A stretch of 64,000 bases of DNA, from contig CAMWQW010000001.1 of the NCBI GenBank assembly GCA_947176505.1, positions 310,001 through 374,000 of the forward strand, in the 5' to 3' direction. Position 1 is the stretch's first letter; each line of letters begins with the position of its first letter. Source of the stretch: an uncultured Lachnospiraceae bacterium (GTDB lineage: Bacteria; Bacillota; Clostridia; Lachnospirales; Lachnospiraceae). Positions 46,289 through 55,688 of this stretch are shown one piece after another. The notes under the pieces were generated by a model that was not told the DNA's origin, searched no databases, and saw only the letters and a list, made by a program, of their open reading frames with translations. The position numbers and the translations under genes are program-made.

Positions 46289-48736
46289 CTATTCGTCTGT
46301 TTTCTCCCGCATTTTCTCTTTCAATTCCCTGCGCCACATAGCTGTTTCACTTTTACAAACGTCATAGTCAAATCGTCCCATTGACTCCGCCACAATCCTC
46401 ATATGCTCCTCCCAGCTGTCCGTGAAGTCAAACTCGCTCAACCGGTCAATTACTTCCTCCGCACGAATGGAATCATACATATTGACACTGTCCAATAACT
46501 GCCCTAACAGCTCCATCAGCTCTCCGTCAGCAAATGCTTTCTTCTCTTGAACTTCTTCTTCCTTCACCGTATGGTAAGGCATAATGATGTGATACAGACC
46601 TCTATACATGGATAACAATGCCGGCGTTCTTGCGATAATCGGTCCCCATTCCTTATTCTTGCCGTTATTCTCCAAATCCTTAGCTAATTCCGACAATTCC
46701 ATCGCACCTATGGACTTGGATGTACTCTTTAACGAATGTACTTCTATCGTATACGTTTCAAGATCGCCACGTTCGACGGCTTTTTCTATAATATCCGCCT
46801 TTTCCTCTATGGTATCCATATAATCAGACAAGACTTCTCTGTACAGACTGGCATCCTCTCCGGAATATTTCATTCCTACAACCACATCTATTCCTTCCAT
46901 CTGCCATAGAAGCGGATTAACCGTAGGATTCATTTCTGCATCGGATGCCTGCTCCTCTTTCAACATCGTCTCAGCGGCATTCTTATTTGATATAATCTTA
47001 TCCGCGGACAGCCATTTGCGCAGCGTCCTGTCCATAATACGCATCTCGATAGGCTTTGCAACAAAATCATTCATACCTGCCTCGAGAAACAATTCTCTCG
47101 CTCCCCGCACGGCATTCGCCGAAAGAGCTATGATCGGCATTTCGCGAAACCGCTCTCCGTCCATACCGCGAATAATCTTCGTTGCTTCCACACCGTCCAT
47201 CTGCGGCATCATGTGGTCCATAAAAACCAAGTCATAGACACGGTTCTGTATCATCTCTATCGCCTGCTGTCCACTGTCTGCCATCTCTATGCACATCTTA
47301 TACGGACGTAATAGTCCTTCCGCCACCTTTAGATTTACCTTGTTATCATCCACAAGCAGGATTCTGGTATTAGGCGCCGTAAAAGTTGTCTGCCGTCCTT
47401 TTTGCTTACGATTCTCCCTATGTACCGCATTATCTTCTTTCTGGACTACCGGCTGCTGCACTATCTGCGGATCGGTCTCGATACATGGTCTGGCATCAAT
47501 CACTTCCTGTCTGACCGTAAACACAAACTCCGATCCCTTGCCAATCTCGCTCTTCGCATGAAGCGAACCCTGCATCAGCTCAATCAGTCTCTTAGAAATA
47601 GCTAAGCCCAATCCGCTTCCGCCTTTAGCGCGATTGCTGTTACCGTCCGCCTGCTTAAACTTCGTAAACAAATCTTCCAGCTGCTTTTCCGACATACCAA
47701 TACCGGTATCCGTCACGCAGACCTTAAGGTCAATCCTGCCTTCCTCACCGTCAACCGGTATCGATTCCACTTCCATACGAATCGTACCTTTTTCGGTATA
47801 TTTAGCCGCATTGCTTAACAGATTCAATATAATCTGTTTGATGCGCACTCCATCTCCCCGCAGGCGGGCAGGAATATCCGGACTCACATTCACCATTAAT
47901 ACAACCGGCTTATCTCCAAGCATAACCTGAACCACATTCACTGCGTCATGTACCAGTGACGTTATCTCATAGTCTTCTTCTGTAATCTCCAGATTACCGG
48001 AATCTATCTTCGTAATATCCAGAATATCATCGATGATAGATACCAAATCTTCTCCCGCCGCACGAATATTGTACAGATACTCTTTATCCTGATCCTGCAG
48101 CATGTCGTTGCGCAGTGCCAGTTCCACCATACCTGTAATCGCATTCATCGGCGTTCTGATCTCGTGACTCATATTTGCCAGAAAATCCTGTTTTGCCTGC
48201 GCAGCCGCTTCCGCTTCACATGCTTTCTGTTCCGCCAGCCCTTGTATGCTCTGCTGCCTCTTAATCAGCATAATCATCAGAAACTGTACTAAGTATACGC
48301 TGAATATACGAATCGTAACAGCAATTGAATTATCGCGCGACATAAAATTATGCCACTCTCCCTGCCAGACCAACTCGTATATTATAAAGAAAGTGCTCAA
48401 TCCCAGCATTACATAATTTGCTTTTAGTATATGATAAAAAGAAATCAGGCAGACCGCCGCACAAAAAACAGTGAAGACCTCCGTAAACTCATGAAGCATC
48501 ACACCATACGAAAAAATATTAATGAAAGTCAAAACAGAAACCGTGTACGCTTGAACCTCTACATTGTTGCCATAGAACCTCAAGACAAACAGGCTTATGA
48601 CAAAACTTATGACCGGCACACTCAGCCATCGCATGTCCGTATCCAAATAAAAAATAATCGACGCAAAATATAACAAATAGAAACAAAAAGCTCCAAATAA
48701 ATATCTTGGAACTTTGTTTTTTACACTTTCCGACAT
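46289..48736 (-). CDS. Hybrid sensor histidine kinase with receiver and Hpt domains
   Basis: 815 residues. About six to seven N-terminal membrane helices are followed by a kinase core (H-box MSHEIRTPMNAITGM, N-box NLLSNAAKYTEKG, G-boxes DTGIGMSE and GSGLGLAISKR), a receiver domain (acceptor Asp in LVFMDHMMPQMDG, Lys in FVAKPIE) and a C-terminal Hpt domain (VHSLKSTSKSIG). A BarA/EvgS-like phosphorelay is implied. It is followed 3 bases later by the AraC gene; the lone receiver at 48830 may be its partner. Confidence 0.92.
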   Translation of the reverse strand: MSESVKNKVPRYLFGAFCFYLLYFASIIFYLDTDMRWLSVPVISFVISLFVLRFYGNNVEVQAYTVSVLTFINIFSYGVMLHEFTEVFTVFCAAVCLISFYHILKANYVMLGLSTFFIIYELVWQGEWHNFMSRDNSIAVTIRIFSVYLVQFLMIMLIKRQQSIQGLAEQKACEAEAAAQAKQDFLANMSHEIRTPMNAITGMVELALRNDMLQDQDKEYLYNIRAAGEDLVSIIDDILDITKIDSGNLEITEEDYEITSLVHDAVNVVQVMLGDKPVVLMVNVSPDIPARLRGDGVRIKQIILNLLSNAAKYTEKGTIRMEVESIPVDGEEGRIDLKVCVTDTGIGMSEKQLEDLFTKFKQADGNSNRAKGGSGLGLAISKRLIELMQGSLHAKSEIGKGSEFVFTVRQEVIDARPCIETDPQIVQQPVVQKEDNAVHRENRKQKGRQTTFTAPNTRILLVDDNKVNLKVAEGLLRPYKMCIEMADSGQQAIEMIQNRVYDLVFMDHMMPQMDGVEATKIIRGMDGERFREMPIIALSANAVRGARELFLEAGMNDFVAKPIEMRIMDRTLRKWLSADKIISNKNAAETMLKEEQASDAEMNPTVNPLLWQMEGIDVVVGMKYSGEDASLYREVLSDYMDTIEEKADIIEKAVERGDLETYTIEVHSLKSTSKSIGAMELSELAKDLENNGKNKEWGPIIARTPALLSMYRGLYHIIMPYHTVKEEEVQEKKAFADGELMELLGQLLDSVNMYDSIRAEEVIDRLSEFDFTDSWEEHMRIVAESMGRFDYDVCKSETAMWRRELKEKMREKTDE

Positions 48737-48829
48737 ATAGCAATCCCTCTTAGTACTTCTTTACGCTTTTACTTACTGTAATTGTTCGTTCTTCCATCCC
48801 CATAAAGCACAAACTTACAGCCTGTTGTC

Positions 48830-49243
48830 CTATTTAGCAAACGCCTCCTTCATCTTTGCAAGCAGTGCATCTTTTGCCACCGGTTTAATAATATAACCAG
48901 CCGGTTTCAGAGAAAGACATTCCATGACCGTGGTTTTGTCAGTCTGACCCGTCAGGAAATAAACCGGAATATCCTTTGTTGCTTCCCTGCTCTTAATAAT
49001 CTTTAGAACTGCAGCACCGTTAAACATGGGCATCATATAATCTAAGAGAATCAAATCTGGTGTAAATTTCAGCAGGAAATCCACTGCCACCTTACCCGAA
49101 TTTATCACGGTGACTTTATATTGATCCTGTAAATAATAGCGCAATGTCTTTAGCATATTCAAATCATCATCTATGACTAAAATATGCTTTTTGTTCGATG
49201 AGTCCCCTGTCTGCTCTAATATAACTTTTTGCTTCTCTTCCAT
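48830..49243 (-). CDS. Single-domain response regulator
   Basis: 137 residues with only a receiver domain: acidic pair in VIDDDLNMLKTL, acceptor Asp in LILLDYMMPMFNG, Thr in YFLTGQT and Lys in YIIKPVAKD. There is no output domain, so it acts by protein contact or as a phosphate intermediate. It lies upstream of the hybrid kinase gene, 93 bases away, same strand, and is a good candidate for the final acceptor of its Hpt domain. Confidence 0.9.
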   Translation of the reverse strand: MEEKQKVILEQTGDSSNKKHILVIDDDLNMLKTLRYYLQDQYKVTVINSGKVAVDFLLKFTPDLILLDYMMPMFNGAAVLKIIKSREATKDIPVYFLTGQTDKTTVMECLSLKPAGYIIKPVAKDALLAKMKEAFAK

Positions 49244-49387
49244 GCTTTCACCGTCCTCTCAAGATACATCCTAATACTATATATGGTTATTTTATATTGT
49301 ATCATTAAACGTAAATTGTTTCCATGACTTTTTTATTGGCTTATCGTGTCGAAAAAACTGCATTACGTTAAAAATGGACTACGTAAT

Positions 49388-49432
49388 AAAAAACCCTGCA
49401 ATCACCACGAATGTAGTAATTGCAAGGTTTTT
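49388..49432 (-). terminator. Rho-independent terminator of tRNA-Phe
   Basis: On the minus strand, AACCTTGCAAT pairs with ATTGCAGGGTT (few mismatches, extended by ACTAC/GTGGT), and then TTTTTT follows. It begins 9 bases past the tRNA 3' end. Confidence 0.85.
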
Positions 49433-49440
49433 CTCTTTAA

Positions 49441-49513
<73 letters not shown>

Positions 49514-49596
49514 ACAATAACTGCACAGTACTGCCTGCAAAATAAAGTGTACTGTGCAGCCGCACAAAAGTCAAGAATTTTCTTATTTAAACACCT

Positions 49597-50787
49597 TTAC
49601 ACATCTCCTGCTTCTTTATAAGCCGCCACATCCTGTAACAGCTGCTGCCATGCGTCTTCATGCTCCACATAGTAGATCGGACATTTCTTACCGCCACAAT
49701 CATAATGCCGCAGAATATCATCCGTCGACAAGTCGTATTTATCTGTCAGCCATGCAAGCGTTTGTATGAGCGTATCATAGGTCGCTGGCGTAAAAGAACC
49801 GTCCTCTGCTGTATAGCAGCACTCAATGGATATGGAGTCTTCATTCCTTGTCATCACGGCATAAGCCTGCTCTTCAAGCGGAATGCACTGCACAAGCTCT
49901 CCTTCATAGCCAATAATGAGATGCGCGCTTGCCGACCGCTCCTGCGTAAGTGCAAGATTTGCGAAATAACTCCTGTTCTGCGCCGCCGATGTACCGGGAT
50001 TCGCTGTATAGTGAACAAAAATACTATTCACACGGTCAAGCCGTGTACCCGGGCGGGAATAATCATTGACTTCCAGATAGTCTTCTATGATTTCCGGCGG
50101 TGCAATCCCCGTATTCTCAATCTTCTCCGATGTCGTCTCGACAACTTTCGGCTCGATGTCATTATGCGCCAATTCAGTATGTACCAGCCGATAAATCTCT
50201 CCTGTCATAAAGTAAATCAAAACCAGACACAGTACAACAAGTGTTGCCGCAGTCATTCTGGCAAAAAGTACTTTCCTCTTTCTCGCCTTGCGCCTCTTAA
50301 TGGATTGCACCGGACGAGCATTTCCTCTGTACACCTGCCTCTCGGCTGTACTCACACGTACCTCTGCCCGATTCCGATTCCCCTGATATCTTCTGATATC
50401 CTGAACCTGTAGCTCTCTGGCAGGTCTCTGGCTGACTGTCCGGTTGCCTCTGCGGCTCCCCGCCTGATTCTGACCGGCGCTCCGCTGTCTCTGTTCGTAA
50501 GGTCTGATGTTCTGATTGTTTCTGCTTACCTGCCTGCTTTCATTCGCTGCGCGCCGCCTGCCGTCATTTCCCACACGGTTTCTGTTGCTTGCCTGCCTAT
50601 TGTCACCGCTGCGGCGCCTGCTGTCCCCCTGTCTGCTGTTTCCACTCCGGCTGCCGCCGCTTCTTCTGCCTCGGATGCCATCATCGCCGTCCAGTTCCCA
50701 AAGTTCCAATTCTACATCTGCATACTGAATGCTCCGCTGTCTGTTACTCTGCGCATGTCCCACTTGTCTTCCCCTCTTTTGTGTCAT
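49597..50787 (-). CDS. Membrane-anchored N-acetylmuramoyl-L-alanine amidase with Arg/Gly/Asn-rich tail
   Basis: 396 residues. Residues 1-165 are predicted to be disordered and cytoplasmic, extremely rich in Arg, Gly, Asn, Gln and Ser (for example RRSGGSRSGNSRQGDSRRRS). One membrane helix at about 176-196 is followed by an extracellular Amidase_2 domain (N-terminal Zn His in FVHYTANPGT, second in HLIIGYEGE, C-terminal HYDCGGKKCP). It cleaves the amide between muramic acid and the stem peptide. A GTACTA/TAGTAC inverted repeat lies just upstream (50794-50812). The tail resembles RNA-binding RG-rich regions, unusual for an amidase. Confidence 0.85.
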   Translation of the reverse strand: MTQKRGRQVGHAQSNRQRSIQYADVELELWELDGDDGIRGRRSGGSRSGNSRQGDSRRRSGDNRQASNRNRVGNDGRRRAANESRQVSRNNQNIRPYEQRQRSAGQNQAGSRRGNRTVSQRPARELQVQDIRRYQGNRNRAEVRVSTAERQVYRGNARPVQSIKRRKARKRKVLFARMTAATLVVLCLVLIYFMTGEIYRLVHTELAHNDIEPKVVETTSEKIENTGIAPPEIIEDYLEVNDYSRPGTRLDRVNSIFVHYTANPGTSAAQNRSYFANLALTQERSASAHLIIGYEGELVQCIPLEEQAYAVMTRNEDSISIECCYTAEDGSFTPATYDTLIQTLAWLTDKYDLSTDDILRHYDCGGKKCPIYYVEHEDAWQQLLQDVAAYKEAGDV

Positions 50788-50793
50788 TTTCGC

Positions 50794-50812
50794 GTACTAA
50801 TACAGCTAGTAC
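50794..50812. promoter_or_regulatory. Inverted repeat upstream of the amidase gene
   Basis: GTACTA, 7 bases, TAGTAC, 7 bases before the amidase start codon. It could hide or mark the ribosome-binding region, since no clear Shine-Dalgarno sequence precedes this ATG. Function unknown. Confidence 0.35.
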
Positions 50813-50921
50813 ACCCTTTTATATATTAGAGTCGCCAAGTTAAGAAAAAGTTTCATTAATCCTTAATATTTTTTTAATTTTCACTAAATTTATCTCTAAT
50901 TCATAGATTTCCCTTACAAAT

Positions 50922-53309
50922 CTACGGTAAATAAGCCGCAATTCTTACATAAAGGTCCTCTAACCATTGAATATAACTCTCATCACTCTTGTGCGCTTCA
51001 TCCGACCACGTAATTCCGACCGCCTCCTCCAAATCGGCTCTGTTATACGTCACTTTGATATATTCATCAACTATCTCCATTTCATTTCCGTCGTCAAGAT
51101 AATCCGCTCTGTAATCTGTTGCCGTTTCGCTCTGATCAAGGATAAAATTGCATTCATCCAGATTTCTGATTGTCGCAAAAAGCATCGCAGCATTAAAAAA
51201 CAAAATATCGGCATCCGCATCCGTCATGTTCTGTGTCGTCATCTCATACCGGACATCCAGTGATAGCGCCGTTTCCGGCTCTGTTTCCAGTGTGTGAAGC
51301 GCAATACTTCTATATTGCAAGCCATCCGTCTGCGGCAATGCACTTACAAGCGCGCCTGTTTTGGATGCATCTCCCAGATACTCGGTTCTGTTTTGTGCCA
51401 ATAAGGAAAATATCTCATCACGAATCGCCCGATTGATACTCACCACGACTACGCGTCCCGCCACGCTCTCCAATTCACTGTTGATATATTCCATCTCTTC
51501 AATATTCTTCTCTTTGACATTAGAGTAATCCGCCTTCACATAAACATAACATTTATCCGATGAATCCGCCGATGAATAATAGTGCTCTGTTACGGATTCA
51601 GACTCTGAAGGAGTATATGTTACCGTAATCTCTTCATTAGGCAGATAGTCTATTGATTCTTCCTCAGCATATGCCGCATTGCTGCTATCATCTATAATAT
51701 AGGTTGTTTCATCATTGATATCCGTACCCGGTATGCCGTCGACATTATCCATTTCCTCCGTATAGAACATGTCTTCATGTGCGATTATACCCTCTGTCTG
51801 CCCTTCGATCGCCTCATCCAGCGCTACCACATCCCAGTCTTTATCCAGCATCGGATTTTCGCTGCCTGACTCCGTCGATTCTTCCTCCGTTGTATCAGGT
51901 CTGTAAATATGTGTGGTGAGCCCTGTAGGTCTATATCCGAGTGATGAATACATATATGACTTAAGGCTCGGATTCATTCCATAGTCTCCAAACGGGACAA
52001 TCTCTCTACCCTCATCCAGCAATGACAGTGCTTCTTCATAAGACAATACACTGAATCTGCCTGCCTCTTTGCCGGAAGCGACCTGATATATAATAACACT
52101 GTTACCCTCTTCTGCCGTATCATAACCGCTAATCCCCGCTATGGTTTCCGGCAGATCGATCCTCATATCCCCCACGGTAAGTGTAATCTCTCCTTCCCAT
52201 GTTTTTCCATTAAACAAAGGATTTTTTGTAAATGCCGCCACTGATACGAGCATAACAAAAATGAGAACCGCCACAACTGCCACGCCTAAAACTTTCGGCT
52301 TATCGGCAATGAATTTAATCCTCTCTTTTACGCTTTTACCGCTCCCGTTCATTGTTGTCGCCGTACACGCAATATCTGACAACTTACTTTTTCCTGTAAT
52401 GATGGAAAGCAATGTCTCCCCGTATGGAATCCTCTCCTCTTCGCCTAATATCAAAAGCGCCTCCTCGTCGCAGGCAAGCTCACAGTCTCTCTTGGATAGC
52501 ACTGCTGCTACCCATACAAGCGGGTTTATCCAATAGACACAAAGGAGTATGCTGCGAAGAAGCGACCAAAAACTGTCACCGTGTTTTCTGTGGCATAACT
52601 CATGCGTCACCACATGTCGGAGTTTACTCTGATCCTGCACGATATCCGGCGTCAGATAAACAGCTTCTCTCCCCGGCATCCCATACAAGCATGATGAGGT
52701 CAAATAATCCGTCGTGTAAAATTTGATTTTTCCTGCTTTTCCGGCACGCGCATAACACCCTTTCTCCGATGATTTTCTGTAGCATATACTCTCCAATTCC
52801 TTGGGCAGCGCAAACTCCTTACGTCCCTTATGCAGTCTGCGGAAAAAAATAATATTCGTGATAATCATCCATAGAGCAACGGTAACCACGCCGCCAATCC
52901 ATATTCCACGCAGTATATCCAGCCAACTGAGTCCAATTCTTCCCGCCACAAAAACACTCGTCGGTCCGTCTGCCGAAGTCGGAATATCCAAATCTTCTCC
53001 CAGCATAAATTCTGCTGCCTGTCCGGCAATCGGATTGTTAAGCGACATGGTAAACTGCGCAGGCTTCTCCAACTGTTCTGTTACATCACCGAATCTTTCT
53101 TCCAATGCCTCCACTAAATCCATAATACGGAATTCCTCTATAGAACCGATTGCCATATAAATCTGCGCTGATGACGGAATGATAAGCCTGAGCGCAACCA
53201 AAAGCCATAGAGCATACTGCAGTCTGCCGCTGATCTTTCCCTTAAAAATAATCCGTATCAGCATAATACAAAGTGTTAAAACCGAAGATGTTATGATAAT
53301 CTCTTTCAT
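50922..53309 (-). CDS. M56/BlaR1-like membrane metalloprotease with unknown sensor domain
   Basis: 795 residues. Three to four N-terminal helices surround a zinc protease domain with HELCHRKHGD and DCELACDEEAL, the M56 (BlaR1/MecR1) layout; a further helix at about 345-365 leads to an extracellular domain of about 430 residues. That part has no penicillin-binding motif (no SxxK plus KTG), so the signal is not a beta-lactam in the classical sense. The stop overlaps nothing; the start overlaps the BlaI gene by four bases, so the two are translationally coupled. By analogy, protease activation would lead to BlaI cleavage. Confidence 0.85.
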   Translation of the reverse strand: MKEIIITSSVLTLCIMLIRIIFKGKISGRLQYALWLLVALRLIIPSSAQIYMAIGSIEEFRIMDLVEALEERFGDVTEQLEKPAQFTMSLNNPIAGQAAEFMLGEDLDIPTSADGPTSVFVAGRIGLSWLDILRGIWIGGVVTVALWMIITNIIFFRRLHKGRKEFALPKELESICYRKSSEKGCYARAGKAGKIKFYTTDYLTSSCLYGMPGREAVYLTPDIVQDQSKLRHVVTHELCHRKHGDSFWSLLRSILLCVYWINPLVWVAAVLSKRDCELACDEEALLILGEEERIPYGETLLSIITGKSKLSDIACTATTMNGSGKSVKERIKFIADKPKVLGVAVVAVLIFVMLVSVAAFTKNPLFNGKTWEGEITLTVGDMRIDLPETIAGISGYDTAEEGNSVIIYQVASGKEAGRFSVLSYEEALSLLDEGREIVPFGDYGMNPSLKSYMYSSLGYRPTGLTTHIYRPDTTEEESTESGSENPMLDKDWDVVALDEAIEGQTEGIIAHEDMFYTEEMDNVDGIPGTDINDETTYIIDDSSNAAYAEEESIDYLPNEEITVTYTPSESESVTEHYYSSADSSDKCYVYVKADYSNVKEKNIEEMEYINSELESVAGRVVVVSINRAIRDEIFSLLAQNRTEYLGDASKTGALVSALPQTDGLQYRSIALHTLETEPETALSLDVRYEMTTQNMTDADADILFFNAAMLFATIRNLDECNFILDQSETATDYRADYLDDGNEMEIVDEYIKVTYNRADLEEAVGITWSDEAHKSDESYIQWLEDLYVRIAAYLP

Positions 53310-53692
53310 TTGCTGTCCATGCCCCTCCTGCGCTTCGCCTGCTCTAAAATATCATATAACTCCTGTATCTCGTCTCCGGACAATTCCTGATCTTCCACCA
53401 TGGCATTGACCATCATGCCAAGACTCCCTCTGTATACTTTCTGCAAAAAGCCTCGTGTCTCCTGCATAGACACTTCCCCGCGCGGTACAATCGGATAAAA
53501 TAGCTTCGCCCGTCCATCTTTACGGTGCGCAATCGCCTCCTTCTTTTCCATACGGTTAAGCATAGTGATAATAATGTGTTTATCCCATCCGGTCTCTTCG
53601 TGCAATGCCGCCGTAAGCTCTGTGATAGTGCTCCCTTCGCTCTCCCAAAGCCGATTCATGATCTTCCATTCCCCATCCGATAAGCTGACCAT
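53306..53692 (-). CDS. BlaI/MecI family repressor
   Basis: 128 residues: a winged-helix N-terminal domain (LSDGEWKIMNRLWESEGSTI, then TELTAALHEETGWDKHIIIT) and a C-terminal dimer domain (MVNAMVEDQELSGDEIQELY). It should repress its own operon with the M56 protein until cleaved. Its promoter at 53763-53791 contains GTATAC-type repeats that may be its operator. Confidence 0.9.
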   Translation of the reverse strand: MVSLSDGEWKIMNRLWESEGSTITELTAALHEETGWDKHIIITMLNRMEKKEAIAHRKDGRAKLFYPIVPRGEVSMQETRGFLQKVYRGSLGMMVNAMVEDQELSGDEIQELYDILEQAKRRRGMDSK

Positions 53693-53762
53693 ATATGATA
53701 TCCGTCCTTTCCTGCTATGTATTGGTATATTTTGGTATACAATCGTTTACCTTTATGTGATT

Positions 53763-53791
53763 ATGATATACTTAAGGTATACGTTTGTCAA
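53763..53791 (-). promoter_or_regulatory. Promoter and candidate BlaI operator of the first BlaI/M56 operon
   Basis: Minus strand TTGACA (plus 53786-53791), 17 bases, TATCAT (plus 53763-53768). The spacer holds GTATACCTTAAGTATAT, a dyad around the promoter core. A second GTATACC-like site with an ATATACC repeat lies about 30 bases downstream (53729-53745). Confidence 0.6.
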
Positions 53792-53978
53792 CCTTTTCTA
53801 ACTATATCAATATAAATTTATCTTTATCGGCTTCTATGGAAAATGATACGGATATTATTTGTGATAACATTATCTTATTTAAAGCAGCAACCGAGAGTTG
53901 CAAAAAAGAACTTTGAAATTGATAGAAATGGCTGTTTTCATTTTATATAATATTATCATCGCTAGAGGAGACGCTGTA

Positions 53979-54596
53979 ATGAAGTTATCGGAGAAGATTA
54001 TAGAATTAAGAAAAGCAAATGGAATGACTCAGGAGGAACTTGCGGAAATATGTAAGGTAAGCAGGCAGTCCATATCTAAATGGGAAGCGGACATTGCCTT
54101 GCCGGAGACAGAAAAACTTCTGATAATCGGAGATACTTTTCATGTGTCTATGGACGTGCTCTTAAAAGATGAGCTGACATTAAATGAAGCCAAGAGCGTT
54201 CATACCTGTGGTAATAATGCCATTCAAGGGAAAAAGCAGGAAATATATGAGGGAATTTTGATCAAGGAAAGTATATCAGATGACACAATCATTGATTTGC
54301 TCCATGTTCATAAAATTGAATTATGGGATACCGGTGGAAAACCCAAGTATTGGACTGTTCTATTTTTTACATGTAACAGAAAAGATTTTCCGGAGCAAAT
54401 ATCCAAGGTAATACTATCAAATCCTGATAATAAAGAGAATTGGTTTGTTGACTTTAAAGCTGAGAATGTAAAATATATTGTGTTTAAAAATAAAATTTTA
54501 AAATACCAAATCGGACATCAGGCAGAAAAAGATTATGTATGTTCTGAGTGCCGAAAAATGGGTATTGCGGATGAACAAATGAATTGGTCAGAATAG
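53979..54596 (+). CDS. XRE family regulator with unknown C-terminal domain
   Basis: 205 residues. The N-terminal helix-turn-helix ([20 protein letters not shown], then [20 protein letters not shown]) is clear; the remaining 130 residues ([20 protein letters not shown] in the middle) are of an unrecognised alpha/beta type with a CSECRKMG near the end. AGAGGAG lies 8 bases before ATG 53979; an earlier in-frame start at 53898 has no ribosome site. The stop lies 8 bases before the S51-like peptidase start, so the two are co-transcribed. Confidence 0.85.
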   Translation: MKLSEKIIELRKANGMTQEELAEICKVSRQSISKWEADIALPETEKLLIIGDTFHVSMDVLLKDELTLNEAKSVHTCGNNAIQGKKQEIYEGILIKESISDDTIIDLLHVHKIELWDTGGKPKYWTVLFFTCNRKDFPEQISKVILSNPDNKENWFVDFKAENVKYIVFKNKILKYQIGHQAEKDYVCSECRKMGIADEQMNWSE

Positions 54597-54604
54597 GAGC
54601 ATGT

Positions 54605-55165
54605 ATGAGAGTACTATTAACATCAGCAGGATTAGAAACGGAAGAAATCAAGAAATATTTTATAGATATAGCAGGCAAGGATATGTCTTTGATTCAGGCG
54701 CTATTTATTCCTACGGCTGCAAACAATGCAGGCGCAATCGAAGTACTTCCGAAGTGCATGAACGATTTGTTAAAATGTGGTATCCCGGATGAAAACATCA
54801 GAGTATACGATTTACATATTGGAATGGATATTGACGAACTGCGACAGTACGATGTAGTGTATCTGTGCGGCGGAGATACTCATTACCTGCTCGAAAGAAT
54901 TAATGAAACCGGATTTAACAAAACTCTCATGGAGTATATCCGGTCGGATGGTCTGGTAGTTGGCGTCAGTGCAGGAAGTCTGATTTTCTCAAATAATTTA
55001 TCAGGTAATTTAGGGCTGATAGATATAAAATTAGATGTTCATTGCCCCGAAGGAGAAAAGCGCGGCAAAGTAGATTATCCTTTAAAGGATAATTTACGTC
55101 TTACAAATACGTGTGCGCTCATAGTGCGGAGCTTTCCGGATGGGTTGGAGATTATCTCATCCTGA
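54605..55165 (+). CDS. Peptidase S51 / class I glutamine amidotransferase-like protein
   Basis: 186 residues. The core matches the S51 (PepE) group: LLTSAGLETEEIKKY, YLCGGDTHYLLE and GVSAGSLIF, the last holding the nucleophilic Ser. Family members are dipeptidases or related hydrolases in the cytoplasm. ATG 54605 follows AGGAG by about 5 bases. It is a little shorter than usual (about 200-230), but the end is not visibly broken. It pairs with the XRE gene upstream. Confidence 0.85.
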   Translation: MRVLLTSAGLETEEIKKYFIDIAGKDMSLIQALFIPTAANNAGAIEVLPKCMNDLLKCGIPDENIRVYDLHIGMDIDELRQYDVVYLCGGDTHYLLERINETGFNKTLMEYIRSDGLVVGVSAGSLIFSNNLSGNLGLIDIKLDVHCPEGEKRGKVDYPLKDNLRLTNTCALIVRSFPDGLEIISS

Positions 55166-55170
55166 AATTG

Positions 55171-55662
55171 CTAGAGCGAATTATCAAATGTAAATCCCAC
55201 TTCATTTTTTTCCTTTACAGTAAACGTACTATATTTCCCACTTGTATACTCTGCAACAACCTTATTCCAAAAATTCTGGGCAGGCAAATTGTTAGTCCAC
55301 TGGGATATTTCCCAGCCACCCGGAAACATATCAAAAATCCTCATGGCAACTGTTTCACCAACTCCTTTTCTTCTATATTTTTTCATCACAAAAAATTCAG
55401 CAATATTGTGAGGATTTGATAAATTATTATACTCACAACAAGACCTTATTAAAACTAACCCTGCAAGTTTTCCGTCCACTCTGATAAAGAAAGGATATCT
55501 TCCTTCTTCATTCCAATAATCATCAATACGCGGATATCCAAAATAGCCATATTCATTTATATCATTATCAGAAAAAACAGAAAAATCATAATTATATAAT
55601 TCCATCATTTGAACAAAAACAGATTTTTGTTCGATTACTATAGGTTCTATACTAATATTCAT
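55171..55662 (-). CDS. GNAT family acetyltransferase
   Basis: 163 residues with the GNAT core: GKLAGLVLIRS, then the acetyl-CoA loop VMKKYRRKGVGETVAMRIFD and NFWNKVVAEYT. It transfers an acetyl group to an unknown substrate. ATG 55662 lies 11 bases after GGAGG. It follows the radical SAM gene on the same strand with almost no gap and is convergent with the S51 gene (5 bases apart). Confidence 0.85.
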   Translation of the reverse strand: MNISIEPIVIEQKSVFVQMMELYNYDFSVFSDNDINEYGYFGYPRIDDYWNEEGRYPFFIRVDGKLAGLVLIRSCCEYNNLSNPHNIAEFFVMKKYRRKGVGETVAMRIFDMFPGGWEISQWTNNLPAQNFWNKVVAEYTSGKYSTFTVKEKNEVGFTFDNSL

Positions 55663-55688
55663 AAATTTTGAATCCTCCCTCATCTGCA

